Shown piece by piece: positions 16,166 through 24,083 of a DNA stretch of 36,130 nt; the first letter of the stretch is position 1; each line of letters starts with the position of its first letter. Position numbers and translations under genes: made by a program. The stretch lies in NCBI GenBank assembly GCA_030595925.1, contig JAUVLC010000014.1, positions 1-36,130 of the forward strand. The letters run 5' to 3'. This DNA comes from Clostridia bacterium (lineage in GTDB: Bacteria > CBDUZB01 > JAGLHV01). Below the pieces are notes generated by a model, which had not been told where the DNA came from, did not search any database, and was given only the letters and a program-made list of their open reading frames with translations.

Positions 16166-16303
16166 TTATGACGCCCGTCGGAAAAGGTGTTCATTAGCCC
16201 AATTATCCAAATTAACGATAGACAAGTAAATTGGGCAACTACATTGATTGTGACAGAGTTTCTACGCAGGAATGACAAAGAAAGTAAAGTTTCTTCGCTT
16301 TGC

Positions 16304-16461
16304 TTAGGATAACACAAGATTTTTTTTGTAATATTTATAAGCTTTTATAACAATATTCTTACTAACATTAAAACTTTTAGCTGTTTTTTTAAAAGACATC
16401 TTTAATAAATACAATTTCGTTGCTTTTTGAGTTGTTTTTTGGTACAAGGGAAGATGTTGAG
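16304..16461 (-). pseudogene. Relic of an IS transposase helix-turn-helix region
   Basis: Translating the minus strand gives LYQKTTQKATKLYLLK, then MSFKKTAKSFNVSKNIVI, then a stop. This is the pattern of the helix-turn-helix after the zinc ribbon in IS1/IS-like transposases (typically ..KA..LYL.GLSFRKIAK.LGVS..TV). A stop lies immediately upstream and nothing of the catalytic domain remains. A second, more damaged copy is at 31304-31405. Element family is uncertain. Confidence 0.45.
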
Positions 16462-16532
16462 CTTAATAAGTGCGGTTATTTCTCTTGTGCGTTGAATTGG
16501 TTGCAACCGGGAGAATTAGGACTATGGGGAAA

Positions 16533-16974
16533 AAGGGGGACATTGTTAAATAGTTAAATAACTATTAACATAACTTTGAACAATAGAGTAATATTGATTT
16601 ATGCATAGAAAAGTCAGAATAGATATACCGGAGAAGATGTTAAGCAATATTCTGTATATTGTTCCAAAATAGATTAAGTAAAAAAATATCCACGCTTAAA
16701 GACTTAATCGATCTGATAACCAAAAAATTAGTAGTTGAAGTAGTAAAATTAAAAGGAAACAGAAGGGGTGAAAAAATAGCTAAAGCCAGAGCTTTAATAT
16801 TATACATCGGGCAAAGATATTTGGGGGAGCAGGGCGCTGCAGTAGGCTTAAAATTAAACAAGAGCAGTGCCAGTATAAGTGTAGCATATAATAGAGGGAA
16901 GAAAATAATAGAGAAGGATGCAGGGGCGAAAAGTATTCTTAATGACATTTTAACTACTTAACAACGTCCCCCTT
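16533..16974 (+). mobile_element. About 440-bp element with 26-bp terminal inverted repeats
   Basis: The left end, 16533-16558 (AAGGGGGACATTGTTAAATA and on), and the reverse complement of the right end, 16949-16974 (AAGGGGGACGTTGTTAAGTA and on), agree at 24 of 26 bases. Between them is the remnant of a transposase-type helix-turn-helix domain. No target-site duplication is evident. It looks like an internally deleted, non-autonomous derivative of a Y1 (IS200/RAYT-like) transposon whose transposase carried a C-terminal DnaA-like domain. The element separates a plausible ribosome site and start codon at 16509-16526 from the rest of the propeller gene. Confidence 0.7.
16659..16961 (+). pseudogene. 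C-terminal DnaA-like HTH remnant of a Y1-type transposase
   Basis: The open frame encodes up to 100 residues with no good start site. The block KIAKARALILYIGQRYLG followed by AVGLKLNKSSASISVAYNRG matches the C-terminal helix-turn-helix often fused to REP-associated or IS200-like transposases (..ARsl..Yla.r.lG.s..evg..l..s.ssVS.a..RG..). The catalytic HUH domain that should precede it is absent. It lies wholly inside the inverted-repeat element and ends next to its right terminus. Confidence 0.6.
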
Positions 16975-18718
16975 GTGCTTACTTGGAATTGTTCTTGTTT
17001 TTTCATTTAAAGCTTGGGCAGTAGGTACATTGATTTCCATTTCTTCGGCTACTTATAATAGCCCTGCGGATGGTGATGATAATGCTTTTGGAGTAGTGGT
17101 AGACGGAGATGGAAATATTATTGTTACTGGAAGTAGTTCTAACGGAACAAATCATGATTATTATACCATCAAGTATAATAATGATTTTTCCTTAGTGCTT
17201 GCTTCGGCTACTTATAATGGCCCTGCGGATGGTGATGATTATGCTCTTGGAGTAGCGGTAGATGGAGATGGAAATATTATTGTTATTGGATATAGTCACA
17301 ACGGAACAAATCATGATTATTATACCATCAAGTATAATCCTAACCTTTCCTCGGTACTTGCTTCGGCTACTTATAATGGTTCTGCTAATGGTGATGATTA
17401 TGCCCGTGAAGTAGCGATAGATGGAAATGGAAATATTATTGTTATTGGATATAGTCACAACGGAACAAATTATGATTATTTTAGCATAAAGTATAATAAT
17501 GATTTTTCTTTAGTGCTTGCTTCGGCTACTTATAATAGCCCTGCGGATGGTGATGATAATGCTTTTGGAGTAGTGGTAGACGGAGATGGAAATATTATTG
17601 TTACTGGAAGTAGTTCTAACGGAACAAATAATGATTATTTAAGCATCAAGTATAATAGTGATTTTTCTTTAGTACTTGCTTCGGCTACTTATAATGGTTC
17701 TGCGAATGGTTTTGATATGGCGTATGGAGTAATAGTAGACGGGGAGGGTAATATTATTGTTACCGGAAACAGTTTTAATGGAACAAATCATGATTATTAT
17801 ACCATCAAGTATAATAATGATTTTTCCTTAGTGCTTGCTTCGGCTACTTATAATGGCCCTGCGGATGGTACGGATGTTGCTATTAAAGTAGCGGTAGATG
17901 GAGATGGAGATATTTTTGTCACCGGATATAGTTCCAACGGAACAAATTATGATTATTATACCATCAAGTATAATAATGATTTTTCCTTAGTGCTTGCTTT
18001 GGCTACTTATAATGGCCCTGCGGATGGTACGGATGTTGCTATTAAAGTAGCGGTAGATGGAGATGGAGATATTTTTGTCACCGGATATAGTCCCAACGGA
18101 ACAAATCATGATTATTATACCATCAAGTATAATGGTTCACCACAAATATTTTCTCTCTCTCCTTCCTTTGGTCGACCAGGGGAAACATTAGACCTTATTA
18201 TCAATGGTTCAAACTTCTATTCCGGTGCAGATATTTCTTTTAGTGATTCCGGAATAATTGTGAATTCTGTTAATTTTATTAGTGCAATGGAAATTAGGGC
18301 AAATATTACTATTGCGCAAGCTGTAGTGCCGGGTAACAGGGATGTAGTGGTTACTAATATTGATGAAGCAAGAGGAGTAATGGCCGGAAGATTTGAAATT
18401 AGAGAGAATATTGGGTACCAGGTAGAAGCTGATTTTCGTTTAGTGAAAGTAAGTCCTAGAATATTTACGCCTAATGGGGATGGGATAAATGATGTGGCTA
18501 ATTTTATTTTTGAGAATTCCCAAAACGAAGAGGTAACAGGTATGATATTTGATTTATCGGGTAGTATAGTGCGGGATGTTTTAGTGCAGAACAGTGATAC
18601 TTCTTTAATGTGGGATGGCAGGGATAATAATGGAAATATTGTTAGCGGTAAAGTATATATTTATCAGATTAAAGCCGGAAATAAGTTGTTAAACGGGACA
18701 GTAGTCTTAGCTAAATAG
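16973..18718 (+). CDS. Exported seven-repeat beta-propeller protein, 5' end disrupted
   Basis: The 581-residue frame is open from TTG 16973. It starts with the hydrophobic core of a signal peptide (CLLGIVLVFSFKAWA) but has no ribosome site and no ATG. Seven 53-residue repeats (about 25-388) have the pattern ATYN.PADG.D.A..V.VDG.GNI.VTG.S.NGTN.DY..IKYN, as in SBBP/Kelch-like propeller blades. Seven units would close a propeller. An IPT/TIG-like Ig domain (about 390-480) and a C-terminal domain beginning FTPNGDGINDVANF and containing WDGRDNNGNIVSGKVYIY follow; the latter is of the FlgD-like/gliding C-terminal type used in surface sorting. The inverted-repeat element ends exactly at the first codon. 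Deleting 437 or 440 bp joins ATG GGG AAA A.. in frame to give MGK..CLLGIVLVF, so insertion probably decapitated this gene. The binding target is unknown. Confidence 0.7.
   Translation: MCLLGIVLVFSFKAWAVGTLISISSATYNSPADGDDNAFGVVVDGDGNIIVTGSSSNGTNHDYYTIKYNNDFSLVLASATYNGPADGDDYALGVAVDGDGNIIVIGYSHNGTNHDYYTIKYNPNLSSVLASATYNGSANGDDYAREVAIDGNGNIIVIGYSHNGTNYDYFSIKYNNDFSLVLASATYNSPADGDDNAFGVVVDGDGNIIVTGSSSNGTNNDYLSIKYNSDFSLVLASATYNGSANGFDMAYGVIVDGEGNIIVTGNSFNGTNHDYYTIKYNNDFSLVLASATYNGPADGTDVAIKVAVDGDGDIFVTGYSSNGTNYDYYTIKYNNDFSLVLALATYNGPADGTDVAIKVAVDGDGDIFVTGYSPNGTNHDYYTIKYNGSPQIFSLSPSFGRPGETLDLIINGSNFYSGADISFSDSGIIVNSVNFISAMEIRANITIAQAVVPGNRDVVVTNIDEARGVMAGRFEIRENIGYQVEADFRLVKVSPRIFTPNGDGINDVANFIFENSQNEEVTGMIFDLSGSIVRDVLVQNSDTSLMWDGRDNNGNIVSGKVYIYQIKAGNKLLNGTVVLAK
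17045..18136 (+). repeat. Seven 159-bp in-frame tandem repeats
   Basis: The units start at multiples of 159 bp from 17045. Units 1 and 4 are almost identical in DNA, and so are units 6 and 7, while others differ more. This indicates recent duplication or gene conversion among units rather than simple age-ordered divergence. Confidence 0.85.
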
Positions 18719-18808
18719 AAAAGAGTAGTGAAATAGGGGACATACTACTAATCTTTTAGGCAGAAAAGAAAGTTTTATTAATAGCGATTTTCAATAGGAA
18801 TATTAATT

Positions 18809-20980
18809 ATGAAAACTAAACTAAAAATTGGTTTAATTTATGCTTTGGTAATTGTGATTATTTTGACAGTTGGTTGTTTAGAAGAAGAACGAAAACCAAT
18901 AGTTCAAATGAATTTTTCGTTAAAGAACCCGATAACCAGTTCCGTAAAGGTAATGGAAAGTATTCCAAGACTCCTTGTTGATAATAAAACAATACCGATA
19001 AGCGGTATTTTTATTTATCAGGATTTATATGTTAAACCAAAACAGGTAACTAAGCAGATTGATTGTGCGGCAGAAAATGGTTTTAGCTTTGTGATTGTTT
19101 CTATGTGGTGGTTTGCAATGGATACTGAAAAAAAACTTGATGAATTTCCGGAGGATGCTGCCAGGCGTATAAACTGGAAAAAATTAGATGAGGTTTTTGA
19201 TTATGCGGCAAGCAAAGGGGTCTATGTTATACCTGCATTTCGGTATTATTGTTCTCCACCTGCATGGTGGTATACAACCAAAGATGATAGAAACAAATAT
19301 TATGCCCAAACCAATGAAAAAGGAAAAACAACCTGGATGCCGAGTTTTAATGTAGAATTTCACGAAAAATACGCAGATCAGGTGATTACATACATGGTGA
19401 ACAGGTATAAAAACCATCCGGCATTATTAGGATGGGAACTGGGCTTTGGATGGACAGTAGAAAATAATTATCCCTCGGGTTATGGAGCAAAAGGATGGTA
19501 TGATTATTCACCTTTTTGTAAAGAGCAATTCAGGAATTGGTTAAAAAAAGCATATAAAGAGGATATTTCTAAATTAAGAGATGCGTGGGGTAATAATACG
19601 GTTACATTTAAGAATGCGGAAATGCCACAGCTATTATCTCATTGCAGGGACCTGAATAATAGAGGTGTCAATAGCGCCGGCGATAAAAGAAGGCAATTCT
19701 ATGATTGGCAATTGTTCAGATTGCAAGAGAAAAAAAAGAGCAGAAATCATTTTGCCAAACTTTTCAAGCAATTAGATTCAAATCATGTTCTTTTCGCTAA
19801 TTCCGGTGGTGGTCCTTTATCTTCCGGAGCGTTAGGGGAATCTGCTTATACTTTGAATTTAGATTATTATGATTATGCCTCGTCACCATATATAGATGGA
19901 GTCTTTTCTTGTCCCGGATTTAGAGATGACCAAAAAATAAATAATATTTATGAAACCGCAATCCGTGATTTGATAAATTATATGCATAGAAGAGGCAAAG
20001 CTACATTTATAGCATGGGAAAACTGGGGTGTTAATAAATCGGAAACGTTGCAGTACATCATTAAAATTACGGCTGATACAGGTACGGGTATGGTATTGGC
20101 GACAGGGGATATAAAAGGGCCTGGCGGTGAATTGGAATATGCATATTCTGATAAGCAGATAGAAGAAATTGCCGGAAATTTATATTTACTCAAAAACCCT
20201 CCAAAAGTTAAGAAGAAAAAATTTGCCTTTATAGATTTTTCTTTTCTTTCTGCAATAGATTATCAAAAGATGGGTTATTATGAGGGAGAATATTATCTTT
20301 CACAATATAAAAGCAAAGATGCATATTGTACAGCAATATTATTTAGGGACACTGGTTTAGACTATGACATATTGAGTATTGAGGAAATAATAAAAGAGCC
20401 GGGGATTCTAAACGAGTATCTTGCTGTTGGCATAGTAGATTTGTTTAGAATGAATGACGAATTAAAAGATGTGTTAGTAAACTACCGAAATCGGGGAGGT
20501 GGTTTATTTATAGTTGGGAGAAGCGCTGTTTTCGATAAATACGGAAATTACAATTCAACTTATTTACAGCAACTTCTCAATGTTTCATCACCAATAACGG
20601 AATATAATCTTAAATCATCTGTATTTGATGCAGACAGTTCATGGAATTTTGTTTCAGAAGATAAAAGCGGGCTAATAGAAGAGATAGAAAGTAAACAAGG
20701 AGATGGTAGGAGTTGTTACAATCTTTTCAATATTCCGGTATTTGATTATGCAAAGGAAGATTATAAAGTAATCGGACATTTAACATCTAATAATAAAATA
20801 GCGACTCTTGGTTACAAAGGAAGAACAGTTTTTTGGTTTCCCAGGATTGGGATGCAGATCTATGATAGGAGTGATACTGAACTCAAAATCACGCTAAAGT
20901 TTTTGGAAAATTTATACGTGTTTTATAAAAAACAATTTCAAACTTATAGGAAAAAAGGATTAGATTTAAATAAAAATTAA
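18809..20980 (+). CDS. Lipoprotein glycosidase-like protein (GH42-type TIM barrel)
   Basis: This is a 723-residue protein. A signal with lipobox LTVGC puts the lipidated Cys at 23. Residues about 55-460 resemble a GH42/clan GH-A barrel: SGIFIYQD, VIVSMWWFAMD, the CPPAWW-like SPPAWWYTTKD, NHPALLGWELGFGW (about 203-216), FCKEQFRNWLKKAYK with LRDAWGNN (the typical GH42 block after strand 4) and IAWENWGV near 402. A second region (about 475-715) resembles the trimerisation/glutamine-amidotransferase-like domain of GH42 enzymes, including YRNRGGGLFIVG. The usual catalytic NE after GWEL-G is replaced by FG, so the acid/base Glu is not where expected, while Glu403 in AWENW could be a nucleophile. 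It is probably a cell-surface glycan hydrolase or a non-catalytic glycan binder. Confidence 0.7.
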   Translation: MKTKLKIGLIYALVIVIILTVGCLEEERKPIVQMNFSLKNPITSSVKVMESIPRLLVDNKTIPISGIFIYQDLYVKPKQVTKQIDCAAENGFSFVIVSMWWFAMDTEKKLDEFPEDAARRINWKKLDEVFDYAASKGVYVIPAFRYYCSPPAWWYTTKDDRNKYYAQTNEKGKTTWMPSFNVEFHEKYADQVITYMVNRYKNHPALLGWELGFGWTVENNYPSGYGAKGWYDYSPFCKEQFRNWLKKAYKEDISKLRDAWGNNTVTFKNAEMPQLLSHCRDLNNRGVNSAGDKRRQFYDWQLFRLQEKKKSRNHFAKLFKQLDSNHVLFANSGGGPLSSGALGESAYTLNLDYYDYASSPYIDGVFSCPGFRDDQKINNIYETAIRDLINYMHRRGKATFIAWENWGVNKSETLQYIIKITADTGTGMVLATGDIKGPGGELEYAYSDKQIEEIAGNLYLLKNPPKVKKKKFAFIDFSFLSAIDYQKMGYYEGEYYLSQYKSKDAYCTAILFRDTGLDYDILSIEEIIKEPGILNEYLAVGIVDLFRMNDELKDVLVNYRNRGGGLFIVGRSAVFDKYGNYNSTYLQQLLNVSSPITEYNLKSSVFDADSSWNFVSEDKSGLIEEIESKQGDGRSCYNLFNIPVFDYAKEDYKVIGHLTSNNKIATLGYKGRTVFWFPRIGMQIYDRSDTELKITLKFLENLYVFYKKQFQTYRKKGLDLNKN

Positions 20981-21033
20981 ACAAGTAAATTAAAGAAGAG
21001 AAATGTTATTACAGAAAATGGTAACCAGGTTTT

Positions 21034-21068
21034 AAAGAAAATATTAGGGGAATAATGAGTCAACCAAG
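21034..21068 (+). repeat. Diverged third copy of the 33-bp repeat
   Basis: These 35 bp match 13737-13771 at 30 positions, and all differences are purine transitions. The ATTAGGG at 21043-21049 has a partner CCCTAAT at 21080-21086, so this copy may lie within a small hairpin element. Confidence 0.55.
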
Positions 21069-21172
21069 TCAATTTTGTTCCCTAATGCTAATGTTTTTCT
21101 TATATGCTGTTATCAACAACGGCTTGCTGAATTGAATGTGGAAAAAACATTGCTTATTAAGGATATGAATAA

Positions 21173-21934
21173 ATGAATATTATAGAATCGAAGTCCAATC
21201 CTAAAATAAAAAATTTAAAAAAACTGATTGCAGATAGAAAATACAGGTATTCGAATAAAGAATATGTTATCGAGGGTATTCGGGCGCTCAAGGATGTGGA
21301 TGTTATCAAGGAAATATTTGTTTGTGAGGGAAGGGCTATACCTAAGGTAGTAGCGGGAAAAACTTATATTGTAGAGAAAAATTGTTTTAAATATATATCT
21401 TCAACAGAAAACAGTCAGGGAGTGCTCGCGGTTGTTCCTCTAAAGGTGCTGAACAGTTCGGAGATTAGAAAAGATTTGAAATATGTTTTATTGGATCGCT
21501 TACAAGATCCGGGAAATATGGGAACAATTATTCGTACTGCAGCCGCATTCAACTTAAACGGTATAATCCTTACTCCGGGGTGCGTTGATCCGTTTTCTCC
21601 CAAGACGGCAAGGGCATCGGCAGGCTGTATAACCAAAACAAACGTGATAAATATCAAAAAGATGGATGAAATTAAAGGTTTTAATATAATCGGTGCTGAT
21701 TTGAAAGGAGAAGATATTGCAGGGTTTCAATGGCCTAATGGCTACATTCTTTGTATTGGCAATGAATCAGTAGGGTTGTCTGCTGAGGTAAAAGTTTCTG
21801 CTAAAGTATTGGTTTCTATTCCTATTTCGAATTCTGTAGAATCGCTCAATGCCGGTATTTCTCTGGGAATTATTTTATATTGTGCCACCATGGGAAAAGG
21901 GGGACAAAGCCAGAAACAGATAAACTTGACTTAA
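21173..21934 (+). CDS. TrmH/SpoU-family RNA 2'-O-methyltransferase
   Basis: This 253-residue enzyme transfers methyl from SAM to a ribose 2'-OH in rRNA or tRNA. The N-terminal L30-like substrate domain begins IIESKSNPKIKNLKKL and contains YVIEGIRALKD. The C-terminal SPOUT knot carries motif 1 (RLQDPGNMGTIIRTAAAF, about 117-134), motif 2 (CIGNESVGLS, about 197-206) and motif 3 (VSIPISNSVESLNAGISLGI, about 215-236). Length and N-terminal domain fit the 23S rRNA group (RlmB/YsgA/TsnR-like), but the target base cannot be told from the sequence. It is a single gene, with no close partner. Confidence 0.92.
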   Translation: MNIIESKSNPKIKNLKKLIADRKYRYSNKEYVIEGIRALKDVDVIKEIFVCEGRAIPKVVAGKTYIVEKNCFKYISSTENSQGVLAVVPLKVLNSSEIRKDLKYVLLDRLQDPGNMGTIIRTAAAFNLNGIILTPGCVDPFSPKTARASAGCITKTNVINIKKMDEIKGFNIIGADLKGEDIAGFQWPNGYILCIGNESVGLSAEVKVSAKVLVSIPISNSVESLNAGISLGIILYCATMGKGGQSQKQINLT

Positions 21935-22072
21935 GCTATTTACGCCATTATTCTACTTGGCGGCATTAATAACCAAAAGAGGTGGAAGAGATGTCTATCC
22001 GACCAATTTATAATTGGTAACCAGTGAATAGCAAAAGAGTTTTTGTTTCGTTTAATGTTTTTGGGGGGATAA

Positions 22073-23206
22073 ATGAAAAGTTATGATTATTTGGTCGTAG
22101 GAGCCGGATTTTTTGGAGCGGTTATTGCAGAAAGATTAGCAAATGAGCTTGGGCAGCGTGTATTAGTTATTGATAAACGAGATCATATTGGAGGAAATTG
22201 TTATTCAGTTGTTGACAAGAAAACAGGTATTGAATTTCACAAATATGGCACACACATTTTTCATACATCAGACCGGAAAGTTTGGGATTATATAAATGGA
22301 TTTACTGAATTTAATGGATATAGACATCAGGTATTGACAACATACAGAAACAAAACATACCAATTGCCAATCAATTTGGAAACAATAAATGCTTTCTATG
22401 ATATAAATCTCAAGCCTTATGAAGCGGAAAAGTTTTTAAAGGCGGAGATAGCAAAGAGTAAAATTAAAAACCCTAAAAATCTTGAAGAAAAAGCAATATC
22501 TTTAGTCGGTAGGCGTCTTTATGAAGCATTTATTAAAGAGTATACGATTAAGCAGTGGAAAAGAGATCCTAAAAAAATTCCTGCGGGTATTATAGCCAGA
22601 TTGCCCGTTAGATATAATTATAATGAAAGTTATTACAGAGATATTTGGCAGGGTATTCCTTTGCGGGGCTATTCAAGAATATTTGAAAGGATGTTAAATC
22701 CGGAGAATATTAATGTTGAATTAAATACGGATTATTTTCAGATTAAAGATTTAATTAAAGTTAAAAAGAAAGTAATATATTCCGGGCCGGTTGATAGATT
22801 TTTTGATTATACCTTTGGAAAATTAGAATGGAGGACTGTTTCTTTCCAAAAGGAAATAATTAATGTTAAGGATTTTCAAGGGACTTCTGTTATGAATTAT
22901 AGTGAATTGAAAGTACCATATACAAGAATTCATGAACCAAAACATTTGCATGAAGAGCGTAATTACGCGGGAAATAAAAGTTTAATATTAAGAGAATTTT
23001 CTTGCGAAGATCACGGAGAAGATCCTTATTATCCAATTCCGGATAAAAGAAATAAGAATACCTATAAGTGTTATAAAAACTTAATGAAAAAAGAAAAAAA
23101 AGTTATTTGGGGAGGCAGATTAGCTGATTATGAATATTACAATATGGATCAGGTAATAAGTAATGCGTTATCTGTTTTCGAAAAAATCCAAAGAAATCAA
23201 CTTTAA
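22073..23206 (+). CDS. glf: UDP-galactopyranose mutase
   Basis: This 377-residue flavoenzyme interconverts UDP-galactopyranose and UDP-galactofuranose, the donor for galactofuranose in surface glycans. Diagnostic blocks are VVGAGFFGAVIAERLA (7-22), DKRDHIGGNCYS, FHKYGTHIFHTS (substrate His), RHQVLTTYRNKTYQLPINL, VIYSGPVDRFFDY, RIHEPKHLHEER, YYPIPDKRN and GGRLADYEYYNMDQVI at the C-terminus. All are in place and the length is normal. GGGGGGAT precedes the start. A GT2 glycosyltransferase begins 10 bp after its stop, so the two are co-transcribed. Confidence 0.95.
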   Translation: MKSYDYLVVGAGFFGAVIAERLANELGQRVLVIDKRDHIGGNCYSVVDKKTGIEFHKYGTHIFHTSDRKVWDYINGFTEFNGYRHQVLTTYRNKTYQLPINLETINAFYDINLKPYEAEKFLKAEIAKSKIKNPKNLEEKAISLVGRRLYEAFIKEYTIKQWKRDPKKIPAGIIARLPVRYNYNESYYRDIWQGIPLRGYSRIFERMLNPENINVELNTDYFQIKDLIKVKKKVIYSGPVDRFFDYTFGKLEWRTVSFQKEIINVKDFQGTSVMNYSELKVPYTRIHEPKHLHEERNYAGNKSLILREFSCEDHGEDPYYPIPDKRNKNTYKCYKNLMKKEKKVIWGGRLADYEYYNMDQVISNALSVFEKIQRNQL

Positions 23207-23216
23207 AGGGTATTAA

Positions 23217-23915
23217 ATGTTGGACCTAACTGTAATTATCCCGGTATATAATGAAGAAGAAATCATCCAAGAAGTTATAAAGACATGGTTATTGGTGTTA
23301 AAGGATTTAAGTATTAATTTCGAGATGAAAGTTTTTAATGATGGTTCTACCGATGATACATTATCAAAATTGAAAGAGATAGTAAGGGATGAGAGAAGGT
23401 TAACAATTATTGATAAACCAAATTCAGGGCACGGGCCTACTATTCTTGAAGGTTATAAATCGGCTGATAGCAAATGGATATTTCAAGTTGATTCAGATAA
23501 TGAAATTAGCCCTGTTTTTTTCCCGAAATTATGGGCAAACAAAGATAACTTAGATTTGATTATAGGTTTAAGAAAAAATAGAAAATCTCCGTTTATCCGA
23601 AAAGGGGTAACATTGGTAGCTCAATTGATAGTAAAAATATTTTATGGCCGGGAAATTAAGGATACAAACTCTCCTTATCGACTTTATAGAACGGATAAAT
23701 TTCGTAACGTTTTTAATATGATACCATCAGACATATTTGCCCCAAATGTAATTCTTTCCGGATATGCAGTGAAAAAAAAATTGAGGGTTTTAGAAATACC
23801 CGTAGATTTTAAACAAAGAACTACCGGTAATGTTTCAATTAGAAAATTTAAACTGTTAAAAGCATCTTGTAAATCACTTGTACAAACTATAAAGTGTAGT
23901 TTTCTGGTTAGATAA
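23217..23915 (+). CDS. Family 2 glycosyltransferase (DPM-like)
   Basis: This 232-residue protein has a GT-A fold: LTVIIPVYNEEEIIQEVI at the N-terminus, the nucleotide-binding VFNDGSTDDT (about 41-50), DKPNSGHGPTILEGYKSA, and FQVDSDNEI (DXD-like, about 90-98). It has no long C-terminal membrane helices, unlike many DPM synthases with GtrA domains. The family transfers a sugar from a nucleotide donor to a polyprenyl phosphate or a glycan. Position directly after glf and before a multi-spanning GT-C-type protein suggests it makes a lipid-linked sugar for that protein or extends the same glycan. Confidence 0.85.
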   Translation: MLDLTVIIPVYNEEEIIQEVIKTWLLVLKDLSINFEMKVFNDGSTDDTLSKLKEIVRDERRLTIIDKPNSGHGPTILEGYKSADSKWIFQVDSDNEISPVFFPKLWANKDNLDLIIGLRKNRKSPFIRKGVTLVAQLIVKIFYGREIKDTNSPYRLYRTDKFRNVFNMIPSDIFAPNVILSGYAVKKKLRVLEIPVDFKQRTTGNVSIRKFKLLKASCKSLVQTIKCSFLVR

Positions 23916-24083
23916 TTTTAAAAAAGTTTATAACTGGAAATATCGGGTAAGTTTCCTATATTTATTTGACACGATGTTTTTTCCTGATAGAAGTTGTGTT
24001 GCGATAATGTTTGCTCTTCTGAGGAAGCAATGTATTTAATTGTGTCTTGAGAGTAGGTCAATTTATAAAAAAAAGGTAAATTG

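Larger units (their letters stand above)
15805..16523. other. 719-bp gene-free repeat region
   Basis: No intact gene is seen. It contains a possible small hairpin (AATACTT/AAGTATT, 15822-15842), a copy of the TTATTATCTT..GTCCC repeat (about 15847-15867), a small TTTCCTT/AAGGAAA hairpin, a REP-like pair nested in a longer inverted repeat (16035-16165), a GCAGGAATGAC-type repeat (16246-16274) and a transposase relic on the minus strand (16304-16461). Confidence 0.55.

Noticed and set aside
17192-17458. Minus-strand frame in the propeller gene rich in TISNNNNISISIYR repeats
   Set aside because: It is the antisense reading of the 159-bp coding repeats and has no independent support.
18724-18749. 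AGTAGT/ACTACT inverted repeat after the propeller gene as a terminator
   Set aside because: The stem is only 6 bp with a long loop and no following T-run.
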